A stretch of DNA of 64,000 nt from Actinomycetes bacterium (GTDB lineage Bacteria; Actinomycetota; Acidimicrobiia; Acidimicrobiales; RAAP-2), in the NCBI GenBank assembly GCA_021798955.1, contig JAJZBK010000004.1:80354-144353 (forward strand). The letters are read 5' to 3'. The notes below the pieces were generated by a model. That model was given only the letters and a program-made list of their open reading frames with translations. It was not told the origin of the DNA and made no database searches. A program made the translations under genes and the position numbers. Shown here in pieces: positions 57,328 to 64,000 of this stretch; positions within the stretch are counted from its first letter, which is position 1; each line of letters begins with the position of its first letter.

Positions 57328-58370
57328 CCGGTGTGCGTCCGCCGGGCGACCCGCCGGCGCCCGCTCGGAATGGTGCGGCGGCGGCGAACCGTTGGGAACA
57401 GGCCACCCGGCTCGTCGTCGCCGGCAGTGTGCTGGTCGACCTCCTCGTCCGTGTCGACGCCCTGCCTGCTCGAGGCAGCGACACCGTCGCCCACGAGCAC
57501 CACACCTCCAGTGGGGGCGGCTACAACGTGCTCAGCACCGCAAGCCGACTGGGGCTCCCCGTGGCGTACCTCGGGAAGATCGGCGGCGGGCCGCTGGGCC
57601 GCCAGGTCTCCTCCGACCTCGAACAAGCAGGAGCCGCGGTGCTGCTCGGGCCGTGCCCCGACCCCGACCCCGACCTCGACACCGGCTTCGTCGTCGGCAT
57701 CGTCGACGCCGACGGCGAGCGCACCTTTCTCACCTGCCCCGGCGTCGAGGCAGAGCTCGACTCGTGCGACCTTGCCGACGTCGTCCTCGAACCGTCCGAC
57801 GTCGTCTACGTCTCCGGCTACGACCTCGCCTACCCGACGGCCGGTCCGGCGCTCGGCACCTTCCTCCGCGACCTGGCCGGGGGCCAGCTCGTCGCCGTCG
57901 ACCCCGGACCCGTGGCGGCAGCGAGGGACGGCTGCCTCCAGCGGCTGCTCGGGCGGGTCGACCTCTTCAGCGCCAACGCCTCGGAAGCCGCGCAACTGAC
58001 CGGTCACAGACGCCCGGCGGACAGCGTGGTCGCCCTGGCCGACCGGCTGGCCCCCGGTGGCCTGGCCGTCGTGCGCTCCGGCGCCGAGGGCTGCTGGCTC
58101 GCCCGGAGCGGTGCCGGCCCCGGGTGCCACCTCCCTGCCTACCAGGCGGTCGCGGTCGACACGACCGGGGCGGGCGACGTGCACGTCGGCACCATGCTCG
58201 CCCGCCTGGTCGCCGGCGACGAGCCCGAGGAGGCGGCGCGCCTGGGCAACCTTGCTGCCGCGCTGTCGGTCGAGCGTCACGGTGGCTCGGCGGGGCCGAC
58301 AGCTGCCGAGCTCGTCGTCGCATGGCACCTCCGGGGGGCCGCGGCACCACCGAGCGCGTCGACGCCCTGA
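57324..58370 (+). CDS. PfkB/ribokinase-family sugar or nucleoside kinase
   Basis: A 348-aa kinase. RLVVAGSVLVDLLVRVDALPARGSD, SSGGGYNVLSTASRLG (substrate glycines) and the catalytic anion-hole motif VAVDTTGAGDVHVGTMLARL are intact. Before the domain there is a 25-residue Pro/Ala lead. The GTG overlaps the permease stop (GTGA). The family includes ribokinase, pseudouridine kinase, adenosine kinase and hydroxymethylpyrimidine-like kinases. Coupling to an NCS1 permease suggests nucleoside or riboside salvage. A Pro-Asp run (PDPDPDLD) in the middle comes from a 6-bp repeat. Confidence 0.85.
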   Translation: MTGVRPPGDPPAPARNGAAAANRWEQATRLVVAGSVLVDLLVRVDALPARGSDTVAHEHHTSSGGGYNVLSTASRLGLPVAYLGKIGGGPLGRQVSSDLEQAGAAVLLGPCPDPDPDLDTGFVVGIVDADGERTFLTCPGVEAELDSCDLADVVLEPSDVVYVSGYDLAYPTAGPALGTFLRDLAGGQLVAVDPGPVAAARDGCLQRLLGRVDLFSANASEAAQLTGHRRPADSVVALADRLAPGGLAVVRSGAEGCWLARSGAGPGCHLPAYQAVAVDTTGAGDVHVGTMLARLVAGDEPEEAARLGNLAAALSVERHGGSAGPTAAELVVAWHLRGAAAPPSASTP

Positions 58371-58401
58371 AGGACTGGCCCAGGAGCCGCCCGGCCGGTG
58401 G

Positions 58402-60114
58402 TCAGTCCTCGTAGACACGGGCCGTGGCGGCCCGCACCCGGACGACCGTCAAGAGAAGCTGCGCGGCCAGGCTGGCTCCGACGCCCTCGCCCGACCGGAT
58501 CCGCAGCTCCAGCAGCGGCTCGATGCCGAGCGCCCGCAGGACGTGGCCGTGGGCCTGCTCACGGCTGCGTTGCCCGGCAACGAGGGCGGCCTGGACGGCC
58601 GGCTCCACGTGGACGGCCACCAGTGCGGCCACCGAGGTGACCAGCCCGTCGAGCACCACCGGCACGCGCTGTCGCGCGGCGCCGATCGCCACGCCGGTCA
58701 ACAGAGCGATCTCCGGGCCACCGACGGCGGCGAGCGCGCCGAGGGGCCGGCTGGCACCGTCCCCGTGGTGCGAGCGGGCGCGGTCGACCGCTCGGGTGAC
58801 GACGTCGAGCTTGCGCCGCACCATCGAGGCATCCGCGGAGACACCGAGCCCGACCGCCTCGTCAGGGGCTACTCCGAGCAGCAGGCAGGTGAGCGCGGCG
58901 GCAACGGTGGTGTTGCCCACCCCCACCTCGCCGAGACAGACCAGGCCCTCGGATGCTGCCTGGTCGCCGATCTCTGTTCCCTGGGACACCAGCGCATCGA
59001 CGTCTGCCGGTTCGAGCGCGTCGGTGTCGACCAGGTCGCCGGCCGGCCCGGTCGGCCGGGCGTGCACGGCGAGGACGCCCAGACCGGCCTGCCGGGCCGT
59101 CACCGCCCCCATCGACACGCCTGACCGGGTCGCGTCGAGCACCATGGCGGTGACCGACGGGTCGTAGGCGGACACCCCGTACCGGGTGACCGGGTGGTCG
59201 CCGGCAGCGACCACCAGCGTGCCGCCGGTCGGCGCGTCCGCACGCAGCGCCAGGACCCGGTCGACCGTCGCGTCGAGGACCCCGAGCGAACCGGGGACGG
59301 CGAGCAGGTCGTCGCCGGTGTCCCGGCCGGCGACCACAGCCGCCTGGTCGGGCGCGGCCAGGTGGGAGGTCGGCCGTGCCGGCCCACCGTCGGTCGGCCA
59401 GCGTTCCTCGATCACCACCTCGTCGACGGGGAGACGGTGCGACCAGCCGCGACGCTCCAGACCGGGCTCCGGCAGCCGTTCGTCCGGCCAGCCAAGGCAC
59501 AGCCAACCCAGCGTCTCGACCCCGTCGGGAAGGTCGAGCAAGGCGGCCAGGTCCTTTGGCTGGAACAGTGTCACCCAGCCGAGACCGAGGCCCATGGCAC
59601 GGGCGGCGAGCCACAGGTTCTCGATGGCGCACGCGCAGCTCCACAGGTCCGCGTCGGCGTACGTCGCCCGACCCAGCACGCCGGCGGCGGGCGTCCGTCG
59701 GTCGCAGGCCACGACGATGCCCACCGGGGCCTCGCGGATCCCCTCGAGCTGGAGATCGAGGAGACGGGTTCGCCGCTCGGCGGTCAACAGGTCGGCTTGG
59801 CGAAGCCGCTCCCGGTCGGCCAGGAGCGCCGCCTGCTGCCGGGTGGTGGGCTCGGTGACGACGAGGAACCGCCACGGTTGCGAATGCCCGACGGAGGGCG
59901 CCTGGTGACCGGCTTCGAGCACCCGGCGCAGTAGCTCGGGCGCAAGCGGGTCGGGCCGGAAGCGGCGTACGTCACGACGCGCCGCCAGCACGGCGAACAG
60001 CGCGGCGACCGTCTCGTCGTCGAACGCCCACCCGTCCGGCCTGGCGGCCCGGGTGGCCGCCGAGGTGGGATCCCCGACGAGGGGCACCGGACGCCGCCAA
60101 GCTCGATCGCTCAC
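58402..60114 (-). CDS. BluB-CobT fusion: DMB synthase and NaMN:DMB phosphoribosyltransferase
   Basis: A 570-aa fusion for the lower ligand of B12. Residues 25-235 are BluB, a flavin-destroying nitroreductase-fold enzyme making 5,6-dimethylbenzimidazole with O2 (RRDVRRFRPDPLAPELLRRVLEAGHQAPSVGHSQPWRF, ACAIENLWLAARAMGLGLGWVTLF). Residues about 260-570 are CobT (GDHPVTRYGVSAYD, EVGVGNTTVAAALTCLLLG, VVLDGLVTSVAALVAV, and the catalytic Glu in ELRIRSGEGVGASLA). The fusion joins making the base and activating it. The stop lies 32 bp from the PfkB gene (convergent). BluB requires oxygen, so the cell lives at least partly aerobically. Confidence 0.93.
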   Translation of the reverse strand: MSDRAWRRPVPLVGDPTSAATRAARPDGWAFDDETVAALFAVLAARRDVRRFRPDPLAPELLRRVLEAGHQAPSVGHSQPWRFLVVTEPTTRQQAALLADRERLRQADLLTAERRTRLLDLQLEGIREAPVGIVVACDRRTPAAGVLGRATYADADLWSCACAIENLWLAARAMGLGLGWVTLFQPKDLAALLDLPDGVETLGWLCLGWPDERLPEPGLERRGWSHRLPVDEVVIEERWPTDGGPARPTSHLAAPDQAAVVAGRDTGDDLLAVPGSLGVLDATVDRVLALRADAPTGGTLVVAAGDHPVTRYGVSAYDPSVTAMVLDATRSGVSMGAVTARQAGLGVLAVHARPTGPAGDLVDTDALEPADVDALVSQGTEIGDQAASEGLVCLGEVGVGNTTVAAALTCLLLGVAPDEAVGLGVSADASMVRRKLDVVTRAVDRARSHHGDGASRPLGALAAVGGPEIALLTGVAIGAARQRVPVVLDGLVTSVAALVAVHVEPAVQAALVAGQRSREQAHGHVLRALGIEPLLELRIRSGEGVGASLAAQLLLTVVRVRAATARVYED

Positions 60115-60133
60115 CGGTTGGGGTCGTCCCGGG

Positions 60134-60931
60134 CTAGCCGCTCGGCGTGGGCTCGGAGGCGCCCCGGTGCTCCAGCAGCCCGGTCACCTCCGCGATCGAG
60201 GTTGCCGCCGGCACGCCGGGGTCGGGGTCGGGCACGGGCCGACCGCCGGCGATCCAGACTGCCGCCATCCCGCTCGCCAGGGCGCCGCGCACGTCACGGT
60301 CCCAGTTGTCACCCACCATGACCGCCTCGTCGGGACCGACGTCCAGCGCGCCCAGGACGAGCTCGAAGACCTCCGGAGAAGGCTTGCCCACCCCGACCTC
60401 CCCCGACACCACGAAGGCGCTGAACAGCGGGGTGAGGCCGGTTCCTTCGGCCTTGATGCGCTGGATGTCGCCGGGCCCGTTGGTGAGCAGTCCGACCCGA
60501 TAGTGGGCGGCGGCCCGGCGGACGACGTCGTCGGCCCCGTCGAGGAGCGGGTGCCCCGTTCGCTGCGCGGCTTCGTAGGCGTCCGCCATCGCCGTGGCCA
60601 GCACGCCGTCCTCGACCCCCAGCGTCACCAGCGCGGTCCGCCAGGTGTCGGCGCGGTAGGTCGGGGCCCAGGCGGCCAGGCCGTCCAGTCGGGGGTGGCA
60701 GCCGACGAAGTGCGACCAGAGGCCTTCGCGAGGCGAGATGCCCAGCTCGAGCGCGAGATCGGCATACGGGCCCGAGTACCAGGCAGCGTCCGCCGTGGCC
60801 AGGACGACCTCGACCACTCGCTCCGGCTCCACGTCGGGGAGGAGCGCGGCGGCGGTCCGCACGGACGCCCGCGCCGTCGCCTGGTCGGCGATCAGCGTGT
60901 CGTCGAGGTCGAAGATCACGGCGCGCAGCAT
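60134..60931 (-). CDS. HAD-superfamily hydrolase
   Basis: A 265-aa subfamily IA phosphatase-like protein. Motif I is AVIFDLDDTLIADQ, motif II GLLTNGPGDIQRIKAEG, and motifs III/IV are GKPSPEVFELVLGALDVGPDEAVMVGDNWDRDVRGALASGM. A four-helix cap lies between I and II. The ATG at 60931 is preferred. It follows bluB-cobT on the same strand side but is upstream of it in transcription with a 19-bp gap, so both may be co-transcribed. An alpha-ribazole-phosphate phosphatase (missing here) is one possible role; general nucleotide or sugar phosphatase is equally possible. Confidence 0.85.
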   Translation of the reverse strand: MLRAVIFDLDDTLIADQATARASVRTAAALLPDVEPERVVEVVLATADAAWYSGPYADLALELGISPREGLWSHFVGCHPRLDGLAAWAPTYRADTWRTALVTLGVEDGVLATAMADAYEAAQRTGHPLLDGADDVVRRAAAHYRVGLLTNGPGDIQRIKAEGTGLTPLFSAFVVSGEVGVGKPSPEVFELVLGALDVGPDEAVMVGDNWDRDVRGALASGMAAVWIAGGRPVPDPDPGVPAATSIAEVTGLLEHRGASEPTPSG

Positions 60932-60966
60932 CACCGGCCGACCTTACCGGCGACGACCGCCACCGC

Positions 60967-61034
60967 GCCGAACGGCGTGCCGGCGGGGTCCGCCGACCGA
61001 GCCGAACGGCGTGCCGGCGGGGTCCGCCGACCGA
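60967..61034. repeat. 34-bp direct tandem duplication
   Basis: The 34-bp block beginning GCCGAACGGCGTGCCGGCGG is present twice without a mismatch (60967-61000, 61001-61034), between the start of the HAD gene and the end of galE. It is noncoding. Confidence 0.95.
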
Positions 61035-61039
61035 GCCGG

Positions 61040-62044
61040 TCACGACGACAAGGGGCCTGCGGCGGAACCGTCGGGTGGGCCGGCGAGCGTCCACTCCCAG
61101 GCGTCCGCCACCATCTCCTCGACGGACGGTCGTTCGGGCTTCCAGCCCAGCTCCGCCCGCGCCCGCTCGGCTGAAGCCACGAGCACCGTCGGGTCGCCGA
61201 GCCGGCGCGGTCCTTCCTCGACGGGGATGGCACGCCCCGTCACCCGCTCGGCCGCCTCGATGACCTGGCGCACCGAGAAGCCCGCCCCGTTGCCCAGGTT
61301 GAGCACCCGGTGCCCGGGGCCGTCGATGGCCTCGAGGGCCAGGACGTGGGCGGCAGCGAGGTCGGCGACGTGGATGTAGTCACGCACGGCGGTGCCGTCC
61401 GGCGTCGGGTAGTCGGTGCCATGGACCTGCACGGCGGGGGCGCGCCCTGCCGCCGCCGCCAGCACCGCGGGCACCAGGTGCGTCTCGGGGTCGTGCGCTT
61501 CGCCGACCCCGTAGGCGGCACCGGCGACGTTGAAGTAGCGGAGGCTGACAGCGCCCAGCGAGCCGGCTCCGGCGGCGAAGCCGATGAGGCGGTCGACCGC
61601 CGCCTTGGAGGCGCCGTAGGGATTGGTCGGCGCCACCGGCGCGTCTTCGTCGATGGGGACCGCCGTGGGCTCGCCGTAGACCGCCGCCGTCGACGAGAAG
61701 ACCAGGCGAGCGACGCCAGCGGCCTCCATGGCCTCGAGGACCGAGGCCGTCCCCCCGACGTTGGCGCGGAAGTAGGCGACCGGGCGGTGCATCGACTCGC
61801 CGACCAGCGAGAGGGCCGCCAGGTGCACGACTGCGTCGTGCCCCGGCAGCACGGCTTCGAGGCGGTGCCGGTCGGCGACGTCGAAGCGGTGCAACGTCAC
61901 GCCGTCTGGCACCGCCCAGGGGTGCCCTTTCGACAGGTCGTCGACCACCGTCACCTGGTGACCGCAGGCGAGCAAGTGGCGGGTGACGACGCTGCCGATG
62001 TAGCCGGCACCGCCGAGGACGAGGACGCGTAGGGCTCTCGGCAC
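61040..62044 (-). CDS. galE: UDP-glucose 4-epimerase (GalE-like)
   Basis: A 334-aa extended SDR interconverting UDP-glucose and UDP-galactose. VLVLGGAGYIGSVVTRHLLACGH is the NAD site, VVDDLSKGHPWAV the ribose-binding segment, FSSTAAVYGEP holds the Ser, and NPYGASKAAVDRL the Tyr-x-x-x-Lys. LRYFNVAGA, PTPDGTAVRDYIHVADLAAAHV and LGDPTVLVASAERARAELGW follow as in GalE. The GTG at 62044 has only a weak ribosome-binding site. It is unrelated to the B12 genes beside it. Confidence 0.93.
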   Translation of the reverse strand: MPRALRVLVLGGAGYIGSVVTRHLLACGHQVTVVDDLSKGHPWAVPDGVTLHRFDVADRHRLEAVLPGHDAVVHLAALSLVGESMHRPVAYFRANVGGTASVLEAMEAAGVARLVFSSTAAVYGEPTAVPIDEDAPVAPTNPYGASKAAVDRLIGFAAGAGSLGAVSLRYFNVAGAAYGVGEAHDPETHLVPAVLAAAAGRAPAVQVHGTDYPTPDGTAVRDYIHVADLAAAHVLALEAIDGPGHRVLNLGNGAGFSVRQVIEAAERVTGRAIPVEEGPRRLGDPTVLVASAERARAELGWKPERPSVEEMVADAWEWTLAGPPDGSAAGPLSS

Positions 62045-62188
62045 GCCCGACAGGTTAGGTCGCCGCGGCGCGCCGACGACGGTGCGCTCGGTTCCCCGCC
62101 CCTGTGACCTTCGACCCTGGTCTGTCGGCGACGGTGAGCCCCACACTGGAGGGAGCGGCGGCCGACCGGCCGACCCGGAGGAGCGCGT

Positions 62189-63244
62189 ATGGCACGAGCC
62201 ACGGTGCCGAGGCCGACGTCTGGCGTGGACCGAACCGAGGTGCCGGCCGTCGACTCCTCCGGACCGGGCCCAGCGCCCGCCGTCGAGGTCGCCTCCCTGG
62301 TCAAGCGCTACGGCGAGGTCGAGGCGGTCGGCGGGATCTCGTTCTCCGTGCCGCCCGGCGAGGTCTTCGCCTTCCTCGGGCCGAACGGGGCCGGCAAGAC
62401 CACCACCATCAAGATGCTCTGCACGCTCGCTCGCCCGAGCGGAGGATGGGCCCGGGTCGGCGGCTTCGACATCGAGCACCAGCCGACTGCCGTGCGCCGG
62501 CACATCGGGTTGGTCTTCCAAGAGCAGACCCTCGACGACCAGCTGACCGCCGAGGAGAACCTCCGCTTCCACGCCGTCCTCTACCACGTGCCCCACGACC
62601 AGATCGGCCCGCGGATCGACCGGGTGCTCGCGCTCGTCGCTCTCGAGGACCGCCGCCACGACCTGGTGTCGACGTTCTCGGGCGGCATGGCCCGCCGGCT
62701 CGAGATCGCCCGCGGCATCCTCCATACCCCCGCCGTGCTCTTCCTCGACGAGCCGACCGTCGGCCTCGACCCCCAGACCCGCACCCTCATGTGGGAGGAC
62801 GTGCTGCGCATGCGCGACGAGGAGGGGGTGACCATCTTCCTCACCACCCACTACATGGACGAGGCCGAGCATGCCGACCGGATCGCCATCATCGACCACG
62901 GCGCGATCGTGGCCCTCGACACACCCGATGCCCTGAAGCACCAGGCCGGCCAGGACTCCGTCGAGCTCAGGACCGCGGACGACACGGTGGCCAGAGACCG
63001 CCTCGCCTCCGCCGGCTTCGACGTGCGCCAGGGGGACGAGGCCCTGGTGGTCTTCACCAGCGACGGCGAGGCCCGCGTCCCCGAGCTCATCGCCACCGCC
63101 GGCGTGGCGGTCCGCAACGTCCACGTCCACCGGCCCACCCTCGACGACGTCTTCCTCCACTACACGGGCCGACAGATCCGCGAAGACCACGCCGAACGGT
63201 CCACGAGCGGCCGGATGCGGGCGTTCGCTTCCCGGAGGAGGTGA
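62189..63244 (+). CDS. DrrA-type ABC exporter ATP-binding protein
   Basis: A 351-aa cytoplasmic ATPase of the daunorubicin/multidrug (DrrA/CcmA) group. Walker A is FLGPNGAGKTTTIKML, the signature STFSGGMARRLEIARGI, Walker B AVLFLDEPTVGLDPQTR, and TTHYMDEAEHADRIAIIDHG the H-loop. The C-terminal RPTLDDVFLHYTG is the usual DrrA extension. The ATG follows GGAGGAGCG. A 30-residue variable lead precedes the domain. Its stop overlaps the permease GTG (GTGA). Confidence 0.92.
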   Translation: MARATVPRPTSGVDRTEVPAVDSSGPGPAPAVEVASLVKRYGEVEAVGGISFSVPPGEVFAFLGPNGAGKTTTIKMLCTLARPSGGWARVGGFDIEHQPTAVRRHIGLVFQEQTLDDQLTAEENLRFHAVLYHVPHDQIGPRIDRVLALVALEDRRHDLVSTFSGGMARRLEIARGILHTPAVLFLDEPTVGLDPQTRTLMWEDVLRMRDEEGVTIFLTTHYMDEAEHADRIAIIDHGAIVALDTPDALKHQAGQDSVELRTADDTVARDRLASAGFDVRQGDEALVVFTSDGEARVPELIATAGVAVRNVHVHRPTLDDVFLHYTGRQIREDHAERSTSGRMRAFASRRR

Positions 63245-63984
63245 CCGAGGTGTCCGTTGCCGAGCAGGGTACCGTCGCCGTCGAGCCGCCACCCCCGCTG
63301 CGTCCCGTCGAGGACGACGAGCCCTCCCGTCTCGCCGCCGAGCTGCGCACGGTGGTCATGGTGTGGGAGCGCGAGCTGATCCGTTTCGTCCGCACCCGCA
63401 CCCGGATCCTCTCGAGCTTCGTCCAGCCCATCCTCTTCCTCTTCGTCCTCGGCTACGGCATGACGACGCTGGTGGGGACCACCGGGGGGTTCGACTTCAA
63501 GAAGTTCGTCTTTCCCGGCATCGTGGCCATGACGGTGGTGACGACGTCGATCTTCTCGGCCATCTCCATCGTGTGGGACCGGGAGTTCGGGTTCCTGCGG
63601 GAGATGTTGGTGGCACCGGTCAACCGAGCATCCCTCGTGGTGGGCAAGACGCTCGGCGGAGCGAGCATCGCCACGGTGCAGGGGACGATCATGCTGGTCC
63701 TCGCCCCGCTCATCGGCGTGCAGCTCACCCCGCTCTTGGTCGTCCAAGTCATCGCCCTCGAGCTGCTCATGGCGGTGGGCCTCACGGCCTTCGGTGTCTT
63801 CGTGGCCAGCCGGATCCAGCGGATGGAGGGCTTCCAGGTGGTCATGCAGCTGGTGCTCTTTCCCATGCTCTTCCTGTCCGGACTTCCGCAGATAGCAGGC
63901 ACACGACTACCTCGAAAAGCGATGCTGACCTGGGAAAAGGGGCGCGATCGGGCTTCGGAGGCGTGTTACTACGCGAGCCCGTGA
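63241..63984 (+). pseudogene. DrrB-type ABC-2 exporter permease, interrupted
   Basis: The first 214 residues are a good ABC-2 permease (VVMVWERELIRFVRTRTRILSSFVQPILFLFVLGYG, FVFPGIVAMTVVTTSIFSAISIVWDREFGFLREMLVAPV, LVLFPMLFLSG). After Gly214 (codon 63880-63882) the expected next helices, usually starting ALFPL, are replaced by an unrelated polar tail (LPQIAGTRLPRKAM to YYASP) and a stop at 63984. About 40-70 residues of the normal C-terminus are missing. I read this as an insertion at 63882/63883 whose rest lies outside the window. An assembly join is possible too. Confidence 0.7.
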
Positions 63985-64000
63985 CCTGGGACTACGCAGA
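63883..64000. mobile_element. Probable end of an inserted element
   Basis: From 63883 the sequence loses similarity to the permease and shows a run of A-rich words (CTCGAAAAGCG, GGGAAAAGGGG) unusual for this window. No transposase or inverted repeat can be identified in the 118 bases visible. Confidence 0.4.

Overview
The window is about 64 kb of very GC-rich DNA with GTG/ATG starts, 4-nt ATGA/GTGA gene overlaps and gene content typical of high-GC Actinobacteria. A member of Acidimicrobiia or a related deep lineage is my best guess; this is inference, because there is no rRNA or marker gene. No tRNA, rRNA or CRISPR was seen. Both ends cut genes: a P-type ATPase at the left and an interrupted ABC permease at the right.

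Layout. (1) 1-12.5 kb: a P2A-type cation ATPase (minus); a decayed patch holding a PhoU/DUF47-like fragment and an IS30-family transposase remnant; then a plus-strand group of a diverged Hsp20, a four-cluster Fe-S NAD(P)H oxidoreductase, a 1189-aa pyruvate:ferredoxin oxidoreductase and a dihydroorotate-dehydrogenase-like flavoprotein, followed by an APC permease. The mix resembles low-oxygen or redox-stress gene sets. (2) 12.5-32.1 kb: a large catabolic island with a complete branched-chain-amino-acid-type ABC importer (livKHMGF), a racemase-fold protein, an EthD-like protein, two flavin reductases, an amidase, an SDR, an IclR regulator, a CaiB-type CoA-transferase, a cyclase-family hydrolase, an MmgE/PrpD protein, a hydantoinase/dihydropyrimidinase-like enzyme and a CitE-like lyase. 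Four of its transcripts carry the same 26-bp motif, in the same orientation, 13-38 nt before the first gene. I read this as one IclR regulon for uptake and breakdown of an unidentified substrate, perhaps a cyclic amide or imide.

(3) 32.1-60.1 kb: a nearly complete cobalamin (B12) gene set in two long minus-strand blocks plus outliers. Block one (44.1 to 32.2 kb), behind a cobalamin riboswitch, is cobQ - fhuF-like - cobN - chlI/D fusion - cobU - cobS - cbiB - cobC/D - cobA. Block two (54.5 to 45.2 kb) is cobO - cobB - cobI - cobM - cbiD - cobL - cbiG/cobJ fusion - ferredoxin - cobH - cbiX. cobK (plus) sits between them. pduX, an NCS1 permease, a PfkB kinase and a bluB-cobT fusion follow. The set mixes cobalt-early (CbiX, CbiD, CbiG) and cobalt-late (CobN, ChlI/D) genes; no cobG or cobF was seen. 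A second cobalamin riboswitch (54.6 kb, plus) has no recognisable gene after it and points into the convergent pduX. (4) 60.1-64 kb: a HAD phosphatase, galE and a DrrAB-type exporter whose permease switches to unrelated sequence after base 63882.

A pattern not explained by gene function is the abundance of short, nearly perfect tandem repeats with 9-34 bp periods: at least ten loci, mostly at gene ends, gene starts or interdomain linkers, several containing a stop codon. Starts were chosen from ribosome-binding sites, overlaps and family length; function calls come from reading motifs, not from searches.
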